A DNA stretch of 64,000 bases. It comes from Pyrenopolyporus hunteri. Taxonomy: Eukaryota > Ascomycota > Sordariomycetes > Xylariales > Hypoxylaceae. The stretch lies in the NCBI GenBank assembly GCA_902806595.1, contig CADCXC010000005.1:2666001-2730000 (forward strand). The letters run 5' to 3'. Under the pieces are notes generated by a model. It ran no database searches. It worked only from the letters and a program-made list of their open reading frames with translations, and was not told the origin of the DNA. Position numbers and translations under genes: made by a program. Shown here piece by piece: positions 1-10,440 of this stretch (positions are counted from its first letter, which is position 1; each line of letters begins with the position of its first letter).

Positions 1-789
1 ATTTCGCGTAAAAATAATAATCGAAATAATTTTATTTTTATCGATTAAAATTAAATTATTTATATTTTATATAAGTTTTTTATTATATAAAATTATATAA
101 TTATTAATTAAATTATTTATATTATATAAAAAAATATTAAAATAAATTAAATAATTAAATTAAATTACGATAATTAAATTATAAATAAATATAAAATAAT
201 TTTTATATAAATATTAAAAATTTTTTTTTTTTTTTAATAATAAAATTTATTTTAAAAATAATTTTATCGATTTTATATTAATAAAACATCGTAATAAATA
301 ATCGTAAATTTTAATTTATTAAAAACGTTATATATTTAATATTTATTTTTTAAATTCGATAATTTTTATTTTTTATTAAATTATTTATATTTTTTTCGTT
401 TTTTTATATAACGATTTATAAAAGTTATTTTATTAAAATTAAAAAAATAAATTTTAATTATATTTATTATAAAAATATAATATAAATTTATCGATTTATA
501 ATTATTAAAAAAATATTTAAAATTTAAATATTTTATTAATAAAATTACGAATTATAATAATTTTATTAAATTTTTATTAATATAATTAACTTTAAAAATT
601 AACGATTATATTTATATAAACTTTTAATTAAAAAATTTACTTATATATATAATTTTCGTTTTTTTAATATTTTTAAAAAAAAATATAAAAATAAATTTAT
701 TCGTATATATAAATTATATAAAAAAAATAAATATAAAAAAATAAATATAAAAAAATAAAAATTAACGATATTATTATTAATACGAAAAA

Positions 790-857
790 TTATATTTTAA
801 AAAAAATTATATTTTAAAAAAAATTATATTTTAAAAAAAATTATATTTTAAAAAAAA
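790..857. repeat. 17-bp tandem repeat, four copies
   Basis: The nonamer TTATATTTT recurs at 790, 807, 824 and 841, separated by A runs, giving a 17-bp period. It lies in hypermutated DNA, so the original unit cannot be read. Confidence 0.8.
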
Positions 858-887
858 TTAAAATTATATTTATAATAAATAAACCGT

Positions 888-890
<3 letters not shown>

Positions 891-927
<37 letters not shown>

Positions 928-930
928 ATA
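891..930. repeat. (AAAT)n microsatellite
   Basis: About ten uninterrupted AAAT units. Confidence 0.9.
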
Positions 931-998
931 TTTATTTATTACGAAAATAATTTTAATTTTTTTTAAAATATTATTTTTCGTATTAAATTAATTATATT

Positions 999-1000
<2 letters not shown>

Positions 1001-1043
<43 letters not shown>

Positions 1044-1068
1044 CTTATTTATTTATTTATTTATTTTT

Positions 1069-1120
<52 letters not shown>
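1001..1120. repeat. (TTTA)n tract left of the dead element
   Basis: A nearly continuous TTTA microsatellite with a few interruptions (one TTAC, two longer T runs). It abuts the left 255-bp direct repeat at 1124. A second (TTTA)n tract in the same orientation abuts the right copy at 10150, which suggests the element inserted into a TTTA microsatellite. Confidence 0.85.
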
Positions 1121-1122
<2 letters not shown>

Positions 1123-1498
1123 GTTATATAATATTTAATTTTTAAAGAATTAAAATAAAAATAATGTAAGTAATTTTTTAAGGGTATATAAAAAAAGTAT
1201 ATTATAAAAAAATATATAAAGTTTTTATTTATTTATGGAAGAAAGTTTTTTTTTTATAAGCGTTATTAATTAAATAATACGTATAATTATGGGTTAATAT
1301 AAACTGGAGGTCACCCCCGTGGGGTGACACAATAGCCCTCGGTTTTCTTCGAATTCTACGATTATTTTTATAGTCATACACCTTCTAATACAACTGCCAA
1401 TACAGCTTCAAATACAGCTTCTAATACAGCTTCTAATACCGCTTTCGTGGCACCCCTTAGCTTTTACGAGAAACCACCCGTGCCACCTTTCGAAGAGC

Positions 1499-1790
1499 CG
1501 TCGCGAGAAACCACCCCATACCACCTTTCGATGAAGCCGTCGCGAGAGACCACCCCTACTACCTTTCGATAAAACCGTCGCGAGAGCCCACCCCCTACCA
1601 CCTTTGAAAGAGCCGTCGCGAGAGCCCACCCCCTACCACCTTTGAAAGAGCCGTCGCGAGAAACCACCCCATACCACCTTTCGATAAAACCGTCGCGAGA
1701 GGCCACCCATACCACTTTCGAAAGAGCCGTCGCGAGAGGCCACCCCTACTACCTTTCTAAGAATCTTTCGAAAGAGCCGTCGCGAGTGAC
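1499..1790. repeat. Minisatellite of about 38 bp, eight copies
   Basis: The core CGTCGCGAG occurs at 1499, 1538, 1576, 1614, 1652, 1691, 1728 and 1778, giving periods of 37-39 bp and one of 50 bp. Each unit also carries an ACCACC-rich part and a CTTTCGA part. There are no unique spacers, so it is not a CRISPR array. Confidence 0.9.
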
Positions 1791-1902
1791 CACCCGTATG
1801 ACCCTTTTATACCTAGCTTTGAATATACAATTCGAAAGATTCTTCGAAAGGTGCCACGAAAGATACGTCGAATTAGAATTAGATCTATATAATCAAATCC
1901 AT

Positions 1903-1974
1903 ACAATTAGATCCATACCTACAATTAGATCCATACCTACAATTAGATCCATACCTACAATTAGATCCATACAA
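1903..1974. repeat. 18-bp tandem repeat, four copies
   Basis: The unit contains ACAATTAGATCC and starts at 1903, 1921, 1939 and 1957. Confidence 0.9.
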
Positions 1975-2020
1975 TTCGAATCTTTCAAATAGAATCATAC
2001 GTTGAATTAGAATTAGATCC

Positions 2021-2076
2021 ATTCAATTCGATTCATTCAATTCGATTCATTCAATTCGATTCATTCAATTCGATTC
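2021..2076. repeat. 14-bp tandem repeat, four copies
   Basis: The unit ATTCAATTCGATTC starts at 2021, 2035, 2049 and 2063. Related AGATCAATTCAA units continue degenerately to about 2210. Confidence 0.9.
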
Positions 2077-2345
2077 TTTCAAATCGAATCATACGTTGAA
2101 TTAGAATTAGATCCATACCTACAATTAGATCAATTCAACTAGATCAATTCAACTAGATCCATACAACTAGATCAATTCAATTAGATCAATTCAATTAGAT
2201 CAATTCAATTAATAGAATCGTCCATTAAAATGCGAATAACTTCAAGTGTGGTAGTCGCGATATATATGGCGGCTCAATTGAGCGGCTCAATTGATTAGGT
2301 AAAAGCGTGGCACGGGCCGTTGCGCGGGGCGTGCGCGTGGCTAGT

Positions 2346-2405
2346 TGGCGTGGCGTGGCGTGGCGTGGCGTGGCGTGGCGTGGTGTGGTGTGGTGTGGTG
2401 TGGTG
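2346..2405. repeat. Pentamer repeat TGGCG then TGGTG
   Basis: Seven TGGCG units (2346-2380) are followed by five TGGTG units (2381-2405), a G-rich strand with regular GG spacing. The two blocks differ by one C/T exchange in every unit, so the array grew in two steps. Confidence 0.9.
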
Positions 2406-2586
2406 TGTGGCTGGTGTGGCGTGGGAAATGTGGCTCGTGAATTTTTACGTAATTAAATTTTTTTTTGCTGGGAAAAAAAATCGAGACAATATCCCGAGGA
2501 AACCTCGGGTAATTTAAAAATATATATTTTTAATACGTATATATTATTTAATTTTTAATGTTTTAATTATTTACGTTTTATAATAT

Positions 2587-5500
2587 ATTTTTTTAATAAC
2601 GTTGTGTTAATAAAATATATTTTTATTTATTATTTTATTTTTTTTATATTTTTATTTATTTTTTAATATATAATTTTTTCGGTAAATATAATAAAGGAAA
2701 TTTTATTTAATAAAATATGTGTTTTATAAATCGTATACGTTATTTTAACGATATAATTTATTATTATTTTAATTAATTAAATCGTTATATTTAATTAATT
2801 ATTAATATTTTTTAAAAATTTTAAAGATTTTTTTAATAATTTAAAAAATATCGTAAATATTTTGACGATTTTTCGAATATTTATTTAAAAAAACTTTAAA
2901 TAATAAAATACGCGGTTATTTATATAAATAATCGTTTTTTTTATTTTTTTACTTTTTAAATTTTTTTAAAAGTATACATTAATTTTTTTTTTTGTTTTTT
3001 TTATTGTATTATTAAAAATTTTTATTTATAATTTTTTAATTTATTTTAAAACGTAATTTTTAAATTTTTCGACGTTAATATTATCATTTAATTATATATA
3101 AGATTTTTTTTTAAGTGTTATTTTATATTATAGTAATTTTTATTAACGTATTATTATAAATTTATTATAAGTTATATATTTAAATATAAAATTTTAATTA
3201 TTATTTATACCGTTAATACGCGCGAAATTAAACGCGTTTATATTAATTTATTATAATTAAAGATTTAATTCGATTAAAATAATATTAATATTAATTATAT
3301 TATCGTATTTAACTTTTTTATTATAGGTATTTTTTTTATTAAAATAATTATTTTTATTAATAATACGATGATTTTTAATTCGATATTTTCGACGTTTTAA
3401 TAATTAAATTTTTTATCCGTAAATTTTTTTAATTTCGACGTTTACGATAATTTTAATTAAATTATTTCACTTATAAACGAAGTAGATAAAGTAGTTACCG
3501 ATTTATTTATTATTTCGTAACGTATTACTTTTTTAAATAAAGTTAAAAACGGTTGTAAAAGTACTTTTAAAATCGATGGAAAGTAGTAGATTTAATTAAA
3601 CGTTATTATTTTATGCGAAATATTTTATTTTAAATACGTACGTAATATTTTAACCGATCGTTTTATTAAAAAATATTACGAAACGATTAATTATAAATTA
3701 TATTATTAATTATATATAAATAAACATTTATACGTTTTTATATAAATAATTTTTTTTTCGTAATTTTTTATTATTTATTAATTATTAATCGATAAATCGT
3801 TAAAAATTATTTTAATAACCCGTCGATTAATTTAAATTCGAATTTTTAAAAATTAAAAAATAAATTCGTCGTTTTTTATATATATATTACGTTAATTTAT
3901 TAATTTTTTTTTTAAAATATTATACGTTATATTATTACGATATATACGTTTTTTAAAATTATAAATAAAAAGTTTAAATCGAACGATTAATTTATTTATT
4001 TTACCGTTAATAATAAAAATAAAGTTTTTATTTATCGTTTTTTAATTATATCGTAAAAAAGTTTTCGTTTTAAAGTAAATTCGTTAAAATTATTTAATTA
4101 AATATATATCGTATTAAATAAATTAATTAAATATGTTTTTTTTAACGAATTTTTTCGGTTTCGTAACGTTTTATCGAAGTAAATTTTTTACGATAAATTA
4201 TTAATATAAGGATTTTAAAAGTTAATTAATTAAATGTTACGAGTAATTATTTTAATAATATAGTATAAATGTATTATAATTAAAATAATCGTAATACGTT
4301 TTATTAAAAATTAATTTTATTTAATTAAAAATATTATTTTTTATTTTATTTATTTTTAATTTAATAAATTACGAATATTTTATAAGTTAAGTAATAATTT
4401 AAAATATTCGAAAATTTATTTTAATAAATTTTTAATGAATTTATTTACCGGTATTTAATCGATAAATAAATAAATTATTCGAAAAAAATTAATTTTATAT
4501 TTTTATCGTAGTTATATATTATAAATATTTACGTGTTTTAATTTAATAATGATTTTTTAATTTTTTTTATTATTAATTTAATCGTTTATTAATTATTATT
4601 ATAAATTTTTTAATTTTTTTTTAAGTAAAATTTTATATTTTTAAATAAACGTTTCGTAGTTATAATTTTTTTCGTTAATTCGAATAAAATAAATAATTCG
4701 ACTTCGATTATTAAAGTCGTTACGATAGTTTATCGAGTTAATTTTTATATTATCGAACCGTTAAATAAATATATTATATATTTTTAAATCGATTTTTTAA
4801 TTTTTACATTATTAACGTATAACGCGTTTTTTACGATTTATAAAATTTATAATTCGACGTTTTTATTTTCGTATTTAATATTTAAATAACGTGTAATATA
4901 TAAATATTTAATTATTTAATTTATTATTTTAAAATATTCGAATTTAAAATTTATTAAAAACGTCGAAAATTTAATTATTACGAACGTAATATTCGACTTT
5001 ATTATAATCGTTATATAAAATATTAATTTAATACGTTTTTAATAATTTTTTATTACGTTTATTATAATAATATTTTTATATTTTAAAAACTTATTAATTA
5101 AAAATGGCGTTATCGATATTTAATTATTTTCGATAAAATTAAAACTTTATACGATTTTTTCGATATAAAAATCGTAAAATAATATAATTGTTTTTTTAAT
5201 TCGATTTTTAATTATTTTAATTTTTAAATATTATTTTACGAAATTTAATTTTTTAATTTTTTAAATTATTTTTATATCGTTTATAATTTTTTAAATTTTA
5301 TATTTATTAATACGATAATATATTAATAATATATTATTTATATATATTAATACGTAAATTCGACGATTATATATATAAAAAAAATACGGTTTTTTTAAAG
5401 ATAATTCGAATTTTTAATTTTTTAAAATTTTTTTAACTTTTTTATATTATAATAGGGGTAAGTTTTTTAACTCGTATAAAACTTTATAAAATAAAACGTA

Positions 5501-8500
5501 TTTTTTTAATTATTTAAATTTATCGAAAAGTTTTATAATTATAAATTTATATTTTTTTTTTTTAATATTTAAAAACGTGTTTTTAATGTCGAATTAATCG
5601 ATTTTTAAATCGAATTATATAGTTATAATTATTATAATTTTAAATGATTTTATAACGAGTATAATAACGTATATATTTTAAAGCGTCGTATTTTAACGAT
5701 CGTTTCGAGCGATTAATTATAATTTATAAATTTTTAAATATTTATTTTAATCGAATTTATATGCGAAAACTTATTTTATAAGAAACGGTTTAATTTATAT
5801 CGAATTAATTTTAACGATTTTTTAAATTCGATTAATATTAAAAATTTATATTTTTTTTTTTACGTTTTTAACGAAGCGATTTTTTAATAAATATTTATTT
5901 AAATCGGATTATTTTTTCGATATTAATTTTAAGAGATTTTTTCGATGGATATGTAATTTATTAAAAATTATTTTAATTTATATAAAATTATTTTAATTAA
6001 ACGTTATTACGATTATTATATATAACGTTTAATATTTTTAGTTGTTTTTTTATATAGTTTTTTATTAATTAGGTATAAAAGTATTAAGAAAGTTCGATTA
6101 ATAGCGATTATTAAATAAAGTAATTAAATTTTTTTTATAAAATATTATAATAAAAACGGTATTATTTTCGAAAGTTTTATTATTTTAATTATTAAATTTT
6201 TTATTTTTTTATTTTTAGTTTTTTTTATTTATTAAAAGGTAGATTTTTTTAATATATAATCGACGTTTTTTACGTTTTAATTTATCGTTTATTTAATGTT
6301 TTTTCGAGTTTATATTATTTTTTATATTTTCGATTTTTAACGTTTTTCGAGGAAAATTCGGATTATCGAATAATTTTATAATTTTAAGGTCGATTTTTTA
6401 ATTAATTTTTATCGAGTTTTCGTCGGTAATTACGGTGTTTTTTTGAGTATTTTTTATATTAGTAATTTTTATTTTAAGTTTCGATGTTTTATAAAAAATT
6501 AAAAATTTATATAATTTATTTTAAAGTTAATCGTTAAACGATTTAATTATTATTACGTTATTTTTAATTAATATAAAGTTTTTTATCGATATGTTAATTA
6601 TATTTTTTTATACGTTTTCGATTTTTTTAATTTTAAATGTATTTATTTTCGTAGTCGAATTATTCGAAGGATCGTTCGTTTAATCGATTTCGAGTCGCGA
6701 ATTACTTTTTACGTTTATATGAAAAATAACTTTAAAAATGTATTTTATTAATTCGGGATTATTTTATAAATTTAAAACGGCGCGTAATTTTTAATAACTT
6801 CGATATATAGATTTAATATTATTAAATTTTCGAGTTTTTTTTCGTTAATTAATATAGATTAACGTTTTTAATTTTTATTATAAAATTATTTTTTATTAAA
6901 TTAAACGTTTTTAATAAAAATTATTTTATAATAAAAAGGGATTTATATACGATATAAGTTTAAAACTTTATAATTTATTAAATATTTTACGTACGTTTTT
7001 TTTTTATTTTATATATTTATTTATTTATTTGTAAATTATTATTTTTCGATTTTTTTTTATTTAATAGATAAGTTTTATACTTGTAAACGTATAAGTTATT
7101 TTAATTAAATCGTAAATTATTAATAAATTTTTTTACGATTTACGAAATATATTATTTAAAATAATAACGAAATTAATTTTCGAATTTTTAAATAAAGTTA
7201 ATTAAATCGTTATTAAAATTAAAATTTATATTATATAAATATATAATTATTTTAACGTTTTTCGGTTATAATTTTTTTAAAAAATTCGCTTTTAGTTTTA
7301 TTTTAATCGATTTAATTATTAATTTTTATTTAATTCGTTTAATTAATTTTATTAATTTTTTAATATTTAATAATAACGTTTTAAAATCGATATTTTAATT
7401 TTTAATTTATATTTCGAATTATATACGTCTTTTTTAATTATATATTATCGTTTTATCGTTTAATTATATTTTATTAATAATAAGTTTATATTAACGTCGT
7501 ATTTAATTTTTAAAGTTTTAAATTATAGGAGTTATTTTATTTTACGTTTTTTATAAAAATGTAAAAACGTAAAGTATATTATTATATTTATTTTTAATTA
7601 TTAAAAAATATATTAATTTATTATAATTTTTCGAAAAGTTAAATAAATTTTATAATATTTATTAAAAGGGTTAAAAAAAACGGTGTTTTAAAAAACGCCG
7701 CGAAATTATTTATTTAACGTGTATAATAACGTATTTTTCGCATTTTTATCGTTTTATTTTTTTAATTTTTACGTTTTTTATTTAATGTATTAAAGTTTTT
7801 AATGTTTTTAATTTTAAGTGGTTAAATTATAAGTGTTAAAAAAGTTTTATATTTTTTTTAAATAAAAGTTTATTTTTAATAAATCGTTTAATTTTATTAT
7901 ATTTTTTTATTAAAGGTAATATTATTATTTTTATTATATTTTATAATAAATTTAACGGTAAAATCGTATCGATTATTTAAAATATTCGAAAATAAATAAA
8001 AAAAGGTTTATATTTAAAGAAAATAAGGTTAAATTTTATTTTTAATTATTATATAATATGGTTTTTTTCGATGTTATTAAATTTAAATGTATCGTTATAT
8101 TTATATAATTAAATATCGATAGTTTATTTTAATTTAATAACGGAAATTAAATTAACGTGAAATTTAAAAACGTATATTACGTTAATAAATTTTAACGTGG
8201 TAATAAATTTATTTTTACGTTTTAAAACGTTTTTAATGATTTATTTTTTTTTATTAATAATAGAAAAGTTCGAAGTATTTACTTTAATTCGATTTTTTTT
8301 CGGCGAATTTTTATAAAATTCGAGTAAAAATAAAAAACGGTCGTTAATTAAATAAATAATTTCGTAGTTATTTAATATAGTATTTTCGATTAAAAGGTAA
8401 TATAAACGTTTTATAATAAAAAAAATTTTATTTAAATAATTTATTTATTTTATTAATTTCGGCGAAATTATAATTACGATTATTAAATTAAATAAATCGC

Positions 8501-9894
8501 CGTTCGTATTTTTTTTTTTAACGTAACGTTAATTTTTATTATAAAGTTTTATTTTTTAATTTTTTTTTTCGATTTATATTTAAAAATTAATTTAACGCGT
8601 AAATTTAAAACGATTTTAAATATTTTCGTATTTTTTATCGTTAATAATTTTAATTTTTTAGTTCGAAGATTTAATTATAACGTATTAAAAAGTTTTATAT
8701 ACGCGGGGTTTTTAAGGGTATTTATAAAATAAATTTTTTTTATATAAATAATTAAATTTTTTAAGTTTAAAAAATTTACTTTATAAGTGATTTTTTTTAT
8801 TTATTATATATTCTTTTTAATTTAATTTTTTAATATTATATAATTACTCGTTAAACGTAATGTACGTGTTAATATTACGTTTTTAATTATTTTATTTTAA
8901 TTCGTTAAATATAATATTAAAACGTATTTCGATTTTTTCGAACGTAAAAAACGAAAGTTTTTCGGTTTTATTTTAAACGAATTTTTCGAATTGTCGATTT
9001 ATTTACCCTTTAATTATATAAATTTCGATTACGTTAAAAAAATTTTTTATTACGTTAATTTTTTTAATTTTAAAAATTTTTTAAACTTTTATACGAATAA
9101 TTAAATTTTTTTATTTCGAATATTATTTCGAAGGATTAATAATATTAATTTTTATTTATTTAAAAATTATACGATATTTATAACGAAGGTTTAAAATAAA
9201 TATTAAATAAATGGAAACGTTATATTTATATATAACGTTTACGAACGTAATAATAAATATATTTTTAAATTTTAAATATTTAAATTAATAATTATTAATT
9301 ATATTAAATATAATTATTTTAATAATTTATTTATACGTAATTTAAAGTTTAATGCGTAATATTTTAACTTTTTTAACGTTTTTTTTAAATTAATTTACGT
9401 AATTTTCGTATTTTTATTCGAGTTTTTTTTTAATAAATTTTTCGAATTTTAATTTAATTTTTTTTTTACTTTTTTTTATTTATTCGATATATTTTTAATT
9501 ATAAATTTTTTTAAGTTAATTAAAGTAGTTTATTTTTTATATTAAATATCGAATATATTAAATTTTTTCGTTTTTAATAAATTTAATTTTTAATTAATTG
9601 AAATTTTCGTTAATAAAGTTAATTAATTTTTAAATATTAAATATATTATAAGTGTATTAAAGTTACTTTAATTATATTATATAGTTTATATAATTTATAA
9701 ATTTAATAATATTTTTAATATAAATATTTATTAAAATATTTTTATTTATAATATTCGTAAAATTTAACGATTTATTAAACGTAAAATCGATATAACGAAA
9801 ATAAATAATAAATATAATTAAAAAATTAAATAAAGTTTTAAAAAATCTTTTAAAATATCGATTTTACGTGCGAATCGAATTTATAACTTTTATA
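2587..9894. mobile_element. Interior of dead element, hypermutated beyond recognition
   Basis: About 7.3 kb lies between the two 255-bp direct repeats, a size that fits an LTR retrotransposon interior. No frame longer than background survives and no gag or pol motif can be read. By eye the plus strand keeps more G than C (for example 8701-8760 has 8 G and 2 C, both C in CpG), so the two strands were mutated unequally. The retrotransposon assignment is inference from the flanking repeats only. Confidence 0.55.
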
Positions 9895-10149
9895 TTATAT
9901 AATATTTAATTTTTAAAAAATTAAAGTAAAAACGATGTAAGTAATTTTTTAAAAATATATAAAAAAAATATATTATAAAAAAATATATAAAGTTTTTATT
10001 TATTTATAAAAAAAAGTTTTTTTTTTATAAACGTTATTAATTAAATAATACGTATAATTATAAATTAATATAAAATTTAAAAATATATATTTTTAATATA
10101 TATATATTATTTAATTTTTAATATTTTAATCGTTTATATTTCGTAATAT
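9895..10149. mobile_element. Right terminal direct repeat (probable LTR), intact length
   Basis: This 255-bp copy is collinear with 1124-1303 plus 2512-2586 and lacks the 1.2-kb insert. It is more heavily mutated at G than the left copy. Confidence 0.75.

Positions 10150-10236
<87 letters not shown>
10150..10236. repeat. (TTTA)n tract right of the dead element
   Basis: More than 20 TTTA units directly follow the right terminal repeat, mirroring the tract at 1001-1120. Confidence 0.9.
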
Positions 10237-10440
10237 CTTTTATTTTATTAAAATTATAATTTATTTAAAAATTTATATTAATTTTATTTATTATATTATA
10301 ATATACTTTTAAAAAAATAATTTATTTATACGTATATATATTCGTAAAATAAAAATGTACCGGTTTATAAATGGTTAATGTTATAGATTTTACCCTTTTA
10401 AAAAGTATTCGACTTTAATTTTTAATTTTAATAAAGTGGC

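Larger units (their letters stand above)
1304..2511. mobile_element. Unmutated minisatellite-rich insert with hairpin ends
   Basis: This 1.2-kb island has ordinary composition, with CpA and TpG freely present, inside the hypermutated left repeat. The right copy is contiguous across the equivalent point (10074/10075). Near the left edge is a perfect 8-bp stem, GTCACCCC/GGGGTGAC with a 3-nt loop (1310-1328). At the right edge is a perfect 7-bp stem, CCCGAGG/CCTCGGG with an AAA loop (2493-2509). Inside are four families of tandem repeats. No protein-coding gene is evident; frames open across it are products of repeats with unit lengths near multiples of three. It may be a non-autonomous element that arrived after the mutation, or LTR sequence that escaped it and was lost from the right copy. 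Confidence 0.6.
1124..2586. mobile_element. Left terminal direct repeat (probable LTR), split by a 1.2-kb insert
   Basis: Bases 1124-1303 align without gaps to 9895-10074 (180 bases each), and 2512-2586 align without gaps to 10075-10149 (75 bases each). Removing 1304-2511 restores a single 255-bp unit. Differences between copies are mainly G to A in the right copy (for example an AAGGG in the left copy reads AAAAA in the right) with some CG/TA exchanges both ways, as expected for RIP. Same orientation and about 7.3 kb apart fits LTRs of a retrotransposon. Canonical TG..CA ends cannot be recognised after mutation. Confidence 0.75.
1..10440. repeat. AT-rich hypermutated (RIP-like) repeat block
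   Basis: The whole stretch apart from 1304-2511 is made almost only of A and T and has no open frame of note. A hand count of 4021-4200 gives 11 C, all in CpG, and 17 G, of which 11 are in CpG (28 of 180 bases G+C). CpA, CpT and CpC are nearly absent, and TpG is rare. This is the mark of C-to-T hypermutation of repeated DNA, as RIP does in ascomycetes; RIP classically prefers CpA, so survival of CpG alone is noteworthy. The block ends sharply near 10440, where normal composition returns. Whether it is subtelomeric, pericentromeric or an internal AT isochore cannot be told from the window. Confidence 0.9.

Noticed and set aside
1499..1790. Possible CRISPR array
   Set aside because: The units are contiguous tandem repeats with no unique spacers, and the genome is eukaryotic.
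1408..1992. Open frames on both strands across the 38-bp minisatellite
   Set aside because: Frames stay open because repeat units are close to multiples of three and lack stops; the encoded peptides are simple repeats with no family match.
1304..2511. Helitron identity for the insert
   Set aside because: A hairpin lies at the right end, but the TC 5' end, the CTRR 3' end and A/T insertion site are not seen.
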